In this document: piece by piece, positions 22,509-31,001 of the stretch | Layout: every line of letters begins with the position of its first letter | Position numbering within the stretch: position 1 is the stretch's first letter | DNA from: an uncultured Oscillospiraceae bacterium | GTDB taxonomy: Bacteria; Bacillota; Clostridia; Oscillospirales; Oscillospiraceae | Direction: 5' to 3' | NCBI GenBank assembly: GCA_947629795.1 | Contig: CANRFC010000028.1 | Location: forward strand, 1-39,675 | DNA length: 39,675 nucleotides | Translations under genes and position numbers: made by a program | The notes under the pieces: generated by a model | The model's input: the letters and a program-made list of their open reading frames with translations, nothing else | The model's database searches: none | Told to the model about the DNA's origin: nothing

Positions 22509-23941
22509 CCGGTTTTGTCTTTCTGGTGGGCGCCGGCTGCGCCCGCCGGGAGCTGCTGACCCTGGCGGGCAAGGAGTGCCTGGAAAAGGCCGACGTGGTG
22601 GTCTATGACGACCTGCTCCCCGAGGGGCTGCTGGACTTTGCCCGCCCCGGCGCCGAGCTGCGCTACATGGGCAAGCGCCAGGGAAAACACAGCGCCCGCC
22701 AGGAGGAGATCAACCAGGCCCTCATCGACCTGGCCCGGGCGGGAAAGACCGTCTGCCGCCTGAAGGGGGGCGACCCCCTGGTCTTCGGCCGGGGAGGCGA
22801 GGAGGCCCTGGCCCTCCAGGCCGCGGGAGTGCCCTTCACCCTGGTCCCCGGAGTCACCTCCGCCGTGGCCGTCCCCGAGCTGTGGGGCATCCCGGCCACC
22901 CACCGGCAGATGAGCCGCTCCTTCCACGTGGTCACCGCCCACACCGCCGGCTCAGCCGACGGCCTTCCCGAGGACCTGGACAGGCTGGCCTGTCTCTCGG
23001 GCACTCTGGTGTTCCTCATGGGCCTTTCCCGGCTGGAGACCCTGGCCCGGCGGCTCATAGCCGCCGGCAAGGACCCCGCCACCCCCGCCGCCGTGGTGGG
23101 GGAGAAGGTGGTCCGGGGGGACCTGGCCCACATCGCAGCCCTGGCCGAGGGCTTCCCGCCCCCCGCCGTCATCGTGGTGGGGGACACCGCCGCTCTGGAC
23201 CTCACCGGCTCGGCCCGTCCCCTGGCCGGGGTGCGGGTGGGGCTCACCGGCACCCGGAGCTTCCAGGACAAGCTCCGCGCCGCTCTGCTCCCCTGGGGCG
23301 GGGAGGTCCTGTCCTTGCAAATGAGCGCCCTGGAGCCGGCCTGCTCCGCCGCGGACCTGGCCGCCGCCCTGGACCGGAGGCCCGCCTGGTTATCCTTCAC
23401 CAGTCCCAACGGCCCCCAGGTCTTCTTTGACCTTCTCGCCCAGGCCCGGCGGGACCTGCGGACCCTGGCCGGGGTGAAGCTGGCCGCCGTGGGCCCGGGC
23501 ACCGCCAAAGCCCTGGAGAAGTACGGCCTTTACGCCGACCTGGTCCCCTCCGCCCACGACACCGCCGCCCTGGGCCGCGCCCTGGCGGAGCGGGGGGAGG
23601 GCCCGGTGCTCCTGGCCGGGGCGGAGAACGCCTCTCCCGCCCCCGAAAAGGCCCTCACCGCCGCCGGCGTGGCCTGGGAGCGCCTGTCCCTCTACCGTCT
23701 CACTCCCGGACCCGTCCGGGACGAGGAGGTGGACTACCTCCTCTTCGGCTCGGCGGGCGGGGTGGAGAGCTACCTTGCCGGCGGCGGCAGGCCCCCCAGA
23801 AAGGGCTGCATCTGCATCGGCGGCCACACCGCCAAACGGGCCGAAGCGCTGGGGCTCACCGCCCTGGCCCAGAGCCTGGACACCACCGGCGAGGACATGG
23901 TCCGCGCCCTGCTGGACCTGAGAAAGGAGGACGCGCCGTGA
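22505..23941 (+). CDS. cobA-hemD: Uroporphyrinogen-III methyltransferase/synthase fusion (CobA-HemD)
   Basis: Bifunctional protein of 478 aa. Residues 1 to about 240 are SAM-dependent uroporphyrinogen-III C-methyltransferase, making precorrin-2. About 245-478 is uroporphyrinogen-III synthase, with GLTGTRSF at its start, FTSPNG near 296 and VGPGTAKAL. The methyltransferase has RLKGGDPLVFGRGGEE and VPGVTSAVA, but its first SAM loop reads VGAGCARRELLTL instead of the usual GAGPGDP form, so P, G and D are replaced. Start is the coupled ATG at 22505. It is followed by an overlapping transporter gene. Together with the previous gene it supplies siroheme for AsrC, and perhaps early corrin intermediates. 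Confidence 0.9.
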   Translation: MTGFVFLVGAGCARRELLTLAGKECLEKADVVVYDDLLPEGLLDFARPGAELRYMGKRQGKHSARQEEINQALIDLARAGKTVCRLKGGDPLVFGRGGEEALALQAAGVPFTLVPGVTSAVAVPELWGIPATHRQMSRSFHVVTAHTAGSADGLPEDLDRLACLSGTLVFLMGLSRLETLARRLIAAGKDPATPAAVVGEKVVRGDLAHIAALAEGFPPPAVIVVGDTAALDLTGSARPLAGVRVGLTGTRSFQDKLRAALLPWGGEVLSLQMSALEPACSAADLAAALDRRPAWLSFTSPNGPQVFFDLLAQARRDLRTLAGVKLAAVGPGTAKALEKYGLYADLVPSAHDTAALGRALAERGEGPVLLAGAENASPAPEKALTAAGVAWERLSLYRLTPGPVRDEEVDYLLFGSAGGVESYLAGGGRPPRKGCICIGGHTAKRAEALGLTALAQSLDTTGEDMVRALLDLRKEDAP

Positions 23942-24924
23942 AACCACCTGTCATCTTCCCTCTGCTCCTCTGCCTGACCCTGGCCGCCTGCGCCCCCAAG
24001 GAACCCGCCCAACCCACTTCCACCCCCGCCCAGACCGCCCCGGCGGAGTCCGCGCCTGCTGAGACCGCCCCCGCCGCCGAGAGCGTCACCTTCACCGACG
24101 ACCTGGGCCGGGAGGTCACCGTCCCGGTGGGCCCCCAGCGGGTGGCCCCCCTCATCGGCAGCTTCGCCCACGTGTGGAGCCTGGCCGGCGGCAGCATGGT
24201 GGCCACCGCCAACGACGCCTGGACCCAGTTCGACCTGGGCCTGGACGAGAGCGTGGTGGACCTGGGCAAGACCCGCGCCATCAGCCTGGAGCTGCTCCTG
24301 TCCACCGAGCCCGATTTCATCATCGCCAGCTCCAACACCGACATCGACGTGGAGCTCCTGCCCACCTTTGAGGAGATGGGCATCCCCACCGCCTACTTTG
24401 ACGTCAACGACTTCTCCGAGTACCTGCGGATGCTGGAGATCTGCACCCGGATCACCGGCCGGAGCGACCTCTACGAGCAAAACGGCCTGGTCCCCCGGGA
24501 CCAGATCGACGCCGTCCTGGAGCGGGCCGAGGCCCAGGACAAGCACCCCACCGTCCTCTACCTCCGGGCCAGCGCCTCCAGCGTGAAGGCCAAGGGGGGC
24601 GAGGGCACCGTCCTGGGCAATATGCTCACCGACCTGGGCTGTGTCAACATCGCCGACAGCGACACCTCCCTCCTGGAGGACCTGAGCCTGGAGCGGATCA
24701 TCGCCGACGACCCGGAGCTCATCTTCATCGTCCTCCAGGGCAATGACGAGGCGGCGGTGCGGGAAAAGCTCACCGCCGACCTCACCGGCAACCCCGCCTG
24801 GAACGGCCTCACCGCCGTGAAGGAGGGAAAGCTCTACTTCATGGACCAGACGCTCTATAACCTGAAACCCAATGACCGCTGGGGGGACGCCTATGAGGGA
24901 CTTGCCGACATCCTCTTCGGATAA
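23938..24924 (+). CDS. Iron/heme-type ABC transporter substrate-binding lipoprotein
   Basis: FecB/BtuF-like solute-binding protein of 328 aa. The signal peptide ends in LTLAAC (lipidated C18), then a low-complexity Pro/Ala/Thr-rich linker to about residue 48. The mature part starts VTFTDDLGREVTVPVGPQRV, the classic opening of this class, with LLSTEPDFIIAS and VDLGKTR further on and TAVKEGKLYFMD near the end. Start GTG 23938 overlaps the stop of cobA-hemD. The ligand (siderophore, heme, cobalamin or another tetrapyrrole) cannot be told from sequence. Its coupling to siroheme genes favours iron or a tetrapyrrole. Confidence 0.87.
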   Translation: MKPPVIFPLLLCLTLAACAPKEPAQPTSTPAQTAPAESAPAETAPAAESVTFTDDLGREVTVPVGPQRVAPLIGSFAHVWSLAGGSMVATANDAWTQFDLGLDESVVDLGKTRAISLELLLSTEPDFIIASSNTDIDVELLPTFEEMGIPTAYFDVNDFSEYLRMLEICTRITGRSDLYEQNGLVPRDQIDAVLERAEAQDKHPTVLYLRASASSVKAKGGEGTVLGNMLTDLGCVNIADSDTSLLEDLSLERIIADDPELIFIVLQGNDEAAVREKLTADLTGNPAWNGLTAVKEGKLYFMDQTLYNLKPNDRWGDAYEGLADILFG

Positions 24925-25915
24925 ACACCGGCGCTTGCTGGTCATCGCCGCTCTGCTCTGCCTCCTCCTGGCCGCCCTGCTCAGCGTGGCCCTGGGGGCG
25001 GTGCCGCTGTCCCCCGCCCAGATTTGGGAGAGCCTGCTCACCGGGGACAGGACCTCGGCGGCGGGGCGCATCTTCTGGTACTCCCGGCTCCCCCGGACCG
25101 CCGCCTGCCTGGCGGCGGGGGCGGGGCTGGCAGTGTCCGGGTGCATCCTCCAGGCGGTGCTCTCCAACCCCCTGGCCGCCCCCAACATCATCGGGGTCAA
25201 CGCCGGGGCGGGGCTGGCCGTCACCGTCTGCTGCGTCTTTTCCGCCGCCGGCTGGGTGGTGTCCGGAGCCGCCTTCCTGGGGGCCCTGGCCGCCGTGGCC
25301 CTGGTGTCCTGCCTGGCCCGGCTCACCGGCGCCTCCAAGCTCACCGTAGTCCTCTCCGGCGTGGCGGTGAACGCCCTGCTCAACGCCGCCAGCGAGACCT
25401 TGCGGGCCTTCTTCCCCGACACTGCCATGAGCAGCGTAGACTTCCGGGTGGGGGGCTTCTCCGGGGTCACGGGCACCGGCGGCCGGCTCTGGCCCGCCGT
25501 GATCATCATCGTCCTTGGGGTCCTGCTGGCCCTGCTCCTCTCCAACGAGCTGGACGTCCTCTCCATGGGGGAGACCACCGCCCACGGCCTGGGCCTGCCG
25601 GTGCGCCAGTGTAGGGCCCTCCTGCTGGCCCTGGCCGCCCTCCTGGCGGGGGCCAGCGTCAGCTTCTGCGGCCTGCTGGGCTTTGTGGGGCTCATCGTCC
25701 CCCACCTCAGCCGTTCCCTCATCGGGGCGGACTCCCGGTGGCTCATCCCCATGTCCGCCCTGTGCGGCGGGGCCCTGGTGGCCCTGTGCGACCTGGCCGC
25801 CCGGCTCCTCTTCGCCCCCTACGAGCTCCCCGCCGGCATCTTCCTGGCCTTCCTGGGGGCCCCCTTCTTCCTGGCGCTGCTCATCCATCAGAGAGGGGGC
25901 CGCACCCATGCTTGA
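24893..25915 (+). CDS. FecCD-family ABC transporter permease
   Basis: Integral membrane permease of 340 aa with about ten helices. SRLPRTAACLAAGAGLAVSGCILQAVLSNPLAAPNIIGVNAGAG is the hallmark FecCD segment (split here for reading), and GLLGFVGLIVPHLSR is the conserved cytoplasmic coupling region. The start at ATG 24893 overlaps the binding-protein gene by 32 bp. It ends overlapping the ATPase start (ATGCTTGA). One permease gene only, so it acts as a homodimer. Confidence 0.9.
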   Translation: MRDLPTSSSDKHRRLLVIAALLCLLLAALLSVALGAVPLSPAQIWESLLTGDRTSAAGRIFWYSRLPRTAACLAAGAGLAVSGCILQAVLSNPLAAPNIIGVNAGAGLAVTVCCVFSAAGWVVSGAAFLGALAAVALVSCLARLTGASKLTVVLSGVAVNALLNAASETLRAFFPDTAMSSVDFRVGGFSGVTGTGGRLWPAVIIIVLGVLLALLLSNELDVLSMGETTAHGLGLPVRQCRALLLALAALLAGASVSFCGLLGFVGLIVPHLSRSLIGADSRWLIPMSALCGGALVALCDLAARLLFAPYELPAGIFLAFLGAPFFLALLIHQRGGRTHA

Positions 25916-26681
25916 ATTCCGCCACCTCACCGCGGGGTACGGCAAGCGCCCCGTCCTCCGGGACCTGGACCTCACCCTGAACCCCGGGGAGATCACGGTC
26001 ATCGGCGGCCTCAACGGCTGCGGCAAGAGCACGCTGCTCAAGACCGCCTCGGGCCTGCTTCCCCCCCTGGGGGGCCAGGTCCTCCTGGAGGGCAGGCCCC
26101 TCTCCGAGCTCTCTCCCCAGCAGCGGGCCCGGCAGATGGCCTACCTCCCCCAGGGCCGCAACGTCCCTGAGCTCACCGCCTTCCGCATGGTCCTCCACGG
26201 CCGCTTCGCCTACCTCTCCTTCCCCCGGCAGTACCGGCGGGAGGACTTCGACGCCGCCCGCGCGGCCCTGGCGTGGGTAGGGGGGGAGCATCTCTCAGAG
26301 CGGAGCATGTCCTCCCTGTCCGGGGGGGAGCGGCAGAAGGTCTACATCGCCATGGCCCTGGCCCAGGACACCGGCGTCATCCTCATGGACGAGCCCACCA
26401 CCTACCTGGACATCCGCGCCCGGTTCGAGGTCATGGAGCTCGCCCGGCGCCTGGCGGGCATGGGCAAGACGGTGGTCATGGTCCTCCACGACCTGGACCT
26501 CACCCTCCGCTTCGCCCAGCGGGTCGTCCTCCTCGCGGAGGGCGGCGTGGCCGCCGACGGCCCTCCGGCCAGGCTGTGTGACGACGGCAGCGTGGAGCGG
26601 GTCTTCGGCGTGGCGGCGGTGAAGGTCCCCCTGGACCGGGGAGAGGACTACCTCTTCCGCCCCCTCCCCAAGGCCCCCTGA
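25908..26681 (+). CDS. ABC transporter ATP-binding protein (FecE/BtuD-like)
   Basis: Cytoplasmic ATPase of 257 aa that drives the importer. Walker A is GLNGCGKST (a variant of GPNGCGKST), signature LSGGERQKVYIAMALAQ, Walker B VILMDEPTTYLD, and the switch His is in VMVLHDLDL. It overlaps the permease by 8 bp. It completes the three-gene importer, and a hairpin follows at 26745. Confidence 0.92.
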   Translation: MLEFRHLTAGYGKRPVLRDLDLTLNPGEITVIGGLNGCGKSTLLKTASGLLPPLGGQVLLEGRPLSELSPQQRARQMAYLPQGRNVPELTAFRMVLHGRFAYLSFPRQYRREDFDAARAALAWVGGEHLSERSMSSLSGGERQKVYIAMALAQDTGVILMDEPTTYLDIRARFEVMELARRLAGMGKTVVMVLHDLDLTLRFAQRVVLLAEGGVAADGPPARLCDDGSVERVFGVAAVKVPLDRGEDYLFRPLPKAP

Positions 26682-26744
26682 CAGGGCCCACGCCCCGCCG
26701 GCCCGCTCCGGGGGGACGCACAACGTCAGACCTGCACTGTCACA

Positions 26745-26770
26745 AGGGGCGGCTGCGGACAGCCGCCCCT
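26745..26770 (+). terminator. Hairpin after the importer operon
   Basis: An 11-bp perfect stem (AGGGGCGGCTG, 26745-26755, with 26760-26770), loop CGGA. T-run absent, so it may be a weak terminator or processing hairpin. Confidence 0.55.
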
Positions 26771-26805
26771 CATTGCGGCGCCTGCGCCGCGAAGGAGGAA
26801 ACGCC

Positions 26806-27894
26806 ATGGAACTCCACAAGCCCAGCTATTACAAGCACTTCCGCTGTCTGGCGGGAGAGTGTCCCGACACCTGCTGCGCCTGGTGGGAGGTGCCGGTGGA
26901 CGGGGAGAGCGCCCGGCGCTACGCCGTCCTCCCCGGGGACCTGGGGGAGGCCCTCCGCGCCGCCCTCACCGCAGACGAGGAGGGGGAACCCTGTCTGAAG
27001 CTCACCGGGGGAAAGTGCCCGCTCCTTACGCCGGAGGGGCTTTGCGCCCTTCAGCTCCGGGAGGGGGAGGGGGCCATTCCCGCGGTGTGCCGGGAGCATC
27101 CCCGGTTCTCCTACGACTACGGGGCGGTCCGGGAAATGGGACTTTGCGCCTCCTGCCCGGAGGCGGCGCGGCTGATCCTGGCCGAAAACCACCGTCTGGA
27201 CCCCCCTGAGATCGGCGCCGACCCCCCGCTTTCAGACCCCGACCCCCTCCTTTTTCCCCTCCTGGATGCCCGCCAGGTCGCCATAGATCTTCTGGACGCC
27301 CCCGCTCCCCTGTCCGCCCGGCTCCGGGCCGTGCTCCTCTTCGCCGACGCCCTCCAGGCGCTTCTGGACGAGGAGGACCTGACCGCCATCCCCGGCCTGT
27401 GCCGGGAGTGGCGGGCGCGCTTCCCCACCTCAAAGGGGGGACAGGACGCTTTTGCGCCGGAGACCGGGGAGGCGCTGCCGCCCCGGCGGGCCGTGCTGGA
27501 GAAATGTCTGGCCGCCCTGGCGGGGCTGGAACATCTCCGGGAGGATTGGCATACACTGGTAACGGACCGGCGCGCCCTCTCGGCCCCGCCCCCGGAGGAG
27601 ACCATGGGGGCCCGGGCCGCGGCCTACTTCCTCTACCGCCACTGGCTGCGGGCCCTGAACGACGGCGATGTGCTGAGCTGGGTCCAGTTCAGCGTTCTGG
27701 GGACGGCGGCGGCCGCCGCCCTGGCCCCCCTGTGCGGCGGGTTCGCCGAAGCCTTCCGCCGGTTCTGCCTGGAGGTGGAGCACAGCCAGGAAAACCTGGA
27801 CGCACTCCAGGACTTCTTCTGGGATGACCTCTCCCTCCCCGAAGCCCTCTCCCTGGCCGGCGCGCCGGAGGAGGACGGGCCCGCCGGAGGCTGA
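26806..27894 (+). CDS. FliB-like protein (flagellin lysine N-methylase family)
   Basis: A 362-aa Cys-rich protein with N-terminal PSYYKHFRCLAGECPDTCCAWWEVPVD. That Cys set (C-x4-C-x3-CC-x2-W) is the opening motif of FliB, the putative lysine N-methylase of flagellin. More clustered cysteines follow in CPLLTPEGLC, VCREHPRFSYD and CASCPEA, suggesting a metal or Fe-S site. The C-terminal half is helical. ATG 26806 has AAGGAGG upstream. No flagellar genes are present in the window, and many clostridia have several FliB paralogues of unknown target, so the true substrate is uncertain. Confidence 0.82.
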   Translation: MELHKPSYYKHFRCLAGECPDTCCAWWEVPVDGESARRYAVLPGDLGEALRAALTADEEGEPCLKLTGGKCPLLTPEGLCALQLREGEGAIPAVCREHPRFSYDYGAVREMGLCASCPEAARLILAENHRLDPPEIGADPPLSDPDPLLFPLLDARQVAIDLLDAPAPLSARLRAVLLFADALQALLDEEDLTAIPGLCREWRARFPTSKGGQDAFAPETGEALPPRRAVLEKCLAALAGLEHLREDWHTLVTDRRALSAPPPEETMGARAAAYFLYRHWLRALNDGDVLSWVQFSVLGTAAAAALAPLCGGFAEAFRRFCLEVEHSQENLDALQDFFWDDLSLPEALSLAGAPEEDGPAGG

Positions 27895-28245
27895 GCTTTT
27901 CCCCCTCACCGCCGGAAAAAGGCCGGTGCGCCCGGGGCCGCAAACACCTCCACGGCCTTCGGTTTTGGGGAAGGTTTCCCTCCCCTGTGGGGCCGATTGC
28001 TTATTCCCTACGAAATTTAGGGTTTGTCAAGAGAAATGTTTCACAAAGTTTTCACCAAATTTTCTCTGTATTATCCAAAGTTTTCCGTCAAAATAGATAA
28101 TGGCTTGTATTTTTTCATGGTGTGAATTATAATGTCTTTGAACTCGGAAGGGTGTTTGCGATGGAGCTTGCGCCCGCCTCCGGCGGCCGCGCTGCTCCAT
28201 TGGATCCGCCCCCCGAAAAATAAATCAATAACGGGGTGAAAGTCA
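27895..28245. other. Intergenic region and structured leader before cyuA-like gene
   Basis: 351 bp. It holds a small stem at 28003-28020, an AT-rich stretch, the promoter at 28105-28133 and a leader. The leader can fold into a hairpin (GATGGAGC near 28159 with GCTCCATT near 28194, with inner CCGCC/GGCGG). A short ORF from ATG 28160 to 28222 (20 codons, no Cys) follows GGAAGGG and may be a leader peptide, but this is weak. No RNA gene was recognised. Confidence 0.4.
28105..28133 (+). promoter_or_regulatory. Promoter of the cyuA-DAACS pair
   Basis: TTGTAT (28105-28110), 17 bp, TATAAT (28128-28133). Confidence 0.7.
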
Positions 28246-29562
28246 ATGGAGAAATCAAAATTTATCCGCATCTTGGAAAGTGAAATGGAACTGGCCGCAG
28301 GGTGTACGGAGCCTGGAGCCATCGCCTTGACCGCCGCCTATGCAGGCGCGGAGCTCAAGAAGTTGGGCGACGAGGTCAAGACGGTTCGGGTCCAGGCGTC
28401 TGTGAACATTATCAAAAACGCGATGGCCGCCGGTATCCCCGGCACGCCCTATATCGGCATCCCCTACGTGGCTGCCCTGGGCTCTCTGGCCGCCGCGCCG
28501 GAAAAGCAGCTTGAGGTCGCCAACGGCCTTCCTGCCGAGATGTATGAACAGGCCAACACCATGGCCCAGTCCGGTAAGGTCACTCTGGAGCTGTCCAAGG
28601 CTCCCAACAAGCTGTACATCGACGTGGTCCTGGAGGGCGCCCAGCACACTGCCCACGCGGTGATCGCCGATCTGCACACCAACCTGATCCTCCTGGAGGT
28701 GGACGGCAAGGTGGTCAGCGAGGGCGGCGGGAGTGCCGGCGGTAATTCTGACAAGATCACCCCTGAACAGATCGCGGAATTCCTCACGGTGAAGAAGATC
28801 TTCGACTACTGCGATAAAGAGCTCGACCCCGTACATGACCCCATTGACATCATCCGCCAGGCTGTGGCGGTGAACTCCAACATCTGCGCCGAGGGCCTGA
28901 AGAAGCCCTACGGCCTGGGCATCGGCCCCGGCCTGGACAAGAACTGCCGGGAGGGCCTGATGACCCGGGACATGGTGACCAACTCCATGATCGTCACCAC
29001 CGCCGGCGCCGATGCCCGGATGGCGGGCGCCCCCTTCTCGGTGGTGGCCAACACCGGCAGCGGCAACCAGGGCATCACCGCCACCATGCCCGTGGTGTCC
29101 CTGGCCAAATGGAAGGATATCCCCGAGGAGAAGATGCTCCGGGCCGTGACCCTGAGCAACCTCATCGTCATTCGCATCAAGAGCAAGTTCGGCCGCCTGT
29201 CCGCCCTGTGCGGCGCCACGGTGGCCGGCACCGGCGCCGCCTGCGGGATCACCTACCTGCTGGGCGGCGGGTATGAGGAGATCTGCCGCGCCATCCACAA
29301 CATGGTGGGCGACGTGGTGGGCATGGTGTGCGACGGCGCCAAGGCCGACTGTGCCCTGAAGATCTCCAGCTGCGTCAACGCCGCCTTCCAGGCCGCCTTT
29401 ATGGCCATGCGGGGGGTGCGCGTGATGGAGACTGACGGCATCGTGGAGCGGGATGTGGAGAAGACTCTCGACAATTTCGCTACCCTGGGCAATAAGAGTT
29501 CCGGACCCATGGACGCGGCCATCCTGGACATGATGCTGAACAAAGAGAGGGAGGGAGCTTAA
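28246..29562 (+). CDS. cyuA: L-cysteine desulfidase, CyuA/UPF0597 family (438 aa)
   Basis: The family converts L-cysteine to sulfide, pyruvate and ammonia using a 4Fe-4S cluster and no PLP. The N-terminal motif AGCTEPGAIALTAAYAG contains C20, the putative catalytic base region. Later cysteines cluster at C322, C333, C362, C369 and C376 (LCGATVAGTGAACG, VCDGAKADCALKISSCV), as expected for cluster ligands. GGSAGGNSDK and VANTGSGNQG are also family-typical. ATG 28246 follows GGGGTGA. It pairs with a DAACS transporter downstream. A serine dehydratase-like activity is possible because the family is related to the alpha chain of that enzyme. Confidence 0.87.
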   Translation: MEKSKFIRILESEMELAAGCTEPGAIALTAAYAGAELKKLGDEVKTVRVQASVNIIKNAMAAGIPGTPYIGIPYVAALGSLAAAPEKQLEVANGLPAEMYEQANTMAQSGKVTLELSKAPNKLYIDVVLEGAQHTAHAVIADLHTNLILLEVDGKVVSEGGGSAGGNSDKITPEQIAEFLTVKKIFDYCDKELDPVHDPIDIIRQAVAVNSNICAEGLKKPYGLGIGPGLDKNCREGLMTRDMVTNSMIVTTAGADARMAGAPFSVVANTGSGNQGITATMPVVSLAKWKDIPEEKMLRAVTLSNLIVIRIKSKFGRLSALCGATVAGTGAACGITYLLGGGYEEICRAIHNMVGDVVGMVCDGAKADCALKISSCVNAAFQAAFMAMRGVRVMETDGIVERDVEKTLDNFATLGNKSSGPMDAAILDMMLNKEREGA

Positions 29563-29659
29563 AGAGAGTAAGCAAATTGGGGAAATTTGTATCAAACCGG
29601 AAACGAAGTGTGCAAATGTGAACAAAAAACTACTGTTTTTGTAGGGAGGAGAATTTCAC

Positions 29660-30859
29660 ATGGCTACTGAGAAAAAAGGTATGAGCCTGCCCCTGAAGCT
29701 TCTGATCGGCATTGCCGTCGGCATTATCTTCGGTCTGTTCCTGCCTGAGAAGGCCATGGTGGTCGTGGTCACCTTGAAGTACGTGATCAACCAGCTCATC
29801 ATGTTCTGCGTGCCCCTGATCGTCATCGGCTTCATCGCCCCGTCCATCACCAAGATGGGCTCCAACGCCACCAAGATGCTGGTGGTCGCCATCGCCATCG
29901 CCTACATCAGCACCGTGCTGGCCACCACCATGTCCATGATCGCCGGCTTCATCCTGGTGCCCCATCTGCCCATCGCTTCTTCCATGGAGGGCCTGCGGGA
30001 ACTGCCTGGCGTGGCCTTCCAGCTGGACATTCCCCAGATCATGCCTGTGATGAGCGCCCTGGTCTTCTCCGTGCTCATCGGCCTGGCCGCTGTCTGGTGC
30101 AAGGCCAAGACCATCACCAACGTCCTCATCGAGTTCCAGGCCATCGTCCTCAGCGTGGTCAAGAAGGTCGTCATTCCCATTCTCCCCTTCTTCATCGCCC
30201 TGACCTTCTGCGGCCTGAGCTATGACGGCACCATCACCAAGCAGTTCCCGGCCTTCATCCTGGCCATCGTCATCGTTATGGCTGGCCACTACATCTGGAT
30301 GGCCATTCTGTATGGCTTCGCCGGCGCTTACTCCGGCAAGAACGCCATCGAGGTCGTCAAGCACTACGGCCCCGCCTACCTCACCGCCGTGGGCACCATG
30401 TCCTCCGCCGCCACCCTGGCTGTGGCCCTGGAGTGCGCCCGCAAGAGCTCTGTGCTCCGCTCTGACATGGTGGAGTTCGGCATCCCCCTGTTCGCCAACA
30501 TCCATCTGTGCGGCTCCGCTCTGACCGAGACCTTCTTCGTGATGATCGTCTCCAAGGTCCTCTATGGCCAGCTTCCCAATGTGGGCAACATGATCCTGTT
30601 CATCCTGCTCCTGGGCATCTTCGCCATCGGCGCCCCCGGCGTCCCCGGCGGCACCGTCATGGCCTCCCTGGGCCTGATCACCGGCGTTCTGGGCTTCGAC
30701 GGCGACGGCCCCGCTCTGATGCTGGCCATCTTCGCCCTCCAGGATTCCTTCGGCACCGCCTGCAACGTCACCGGCGACGGCGCCCTGACCCTGATCCTCA
30801 CCGGCTATGCCGAGAAGCACGGCATCAAGGAAGAGAAGATCGCAACCATCGATCTCTGA
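29660..30859 (+). CDS. DAACS-family sodium:amino acid/dicarboxylate symporter (399 aa)
   Basis: Inner-membrane transporter with eight to ten hydrophobic helices and two re-entrant loops. MSSAATLAVALECARKSS corresponds to the first loop (the serine-rich motif), and GAPGVPGGTVMAS is the second-loop signature of the DAACS (GltP/SstT) fold. It starts ATG 29660 with GGGAGGAG upstream, 97 bp after the desulfidase gene. The neighbour suggests import of serine or cysteine as substrate (SstT-like), though a dicarboxylate cannot be excluded from sequence alone. Confidence 0.85.
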   Translation: MATEKKGMSLPLKLLIGIAVGIIFGLFLPEKAMVVVVTLKYVINQLIMFCVPLIVIGFIAPSITKMGSNATKMLVVAIAIAYISTVLATTMSMIAGFILVPHLPIASSMEGLRELPGVAFQLDIPQIMPVMSALVFSVLIGLAAVWCKAKTITNVLIEFQAIVLSVVKKVVIPILPFFIALTFCGLSYDGTITKQFPAFILAIVIVMAGHYIWMAILYGFAGAYSGKNAIEVVKHYGPAYLTAVGTMSSAATLAVALECARKSSVLRSDMVEFGIPLFANIHLCGSALTETFFVMIVSKVLYGQLPNVGNMILFILLLGIFAIGAPGVPGGTVMASLGLITGVLGFDGDGPALMLAIFALQDSFGTACNVTGDGALTLILTGYAEKHGIKEEKIATIDL

Positions 30860-30898
30860 TCGATACAGCCTTTTGAGAGAGATTTCCCCAATCCCTCC

Positions 30899-30930
30899 AA
30901 AGCCCCCGGCGCTCTCGCGCCGGGGGCTTT
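30899..30930 (+). terminator. Terminator after the DAACS gene
   Basis: A 14-bp perfect stem (30899-30912 with 30917-30930), loop TCTC, with TTT at the 3' side and a T-rich stretch beyond. Confidence 0.85.
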
Positions 30931-31001
30931 CCTTTTTCCGCCGGCTGTGCTACAATATTCCCATGAAACCCTTGAATCGACACTGCGAAGGAGCCCTGAC
31001 C

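Noticed and set aside
28132-28237. 35-codon ORF starting in the cyuA promoter
   Set aside because: Its ATG is part of the -10 element (TATAATG), so it would not be in the transcript.
30945-30962. Duplicated nuclease promoter as a repeat of the 5' promoter boxes
   Set aside because: TGTGCTACAAT matches only the general extended -10 form.
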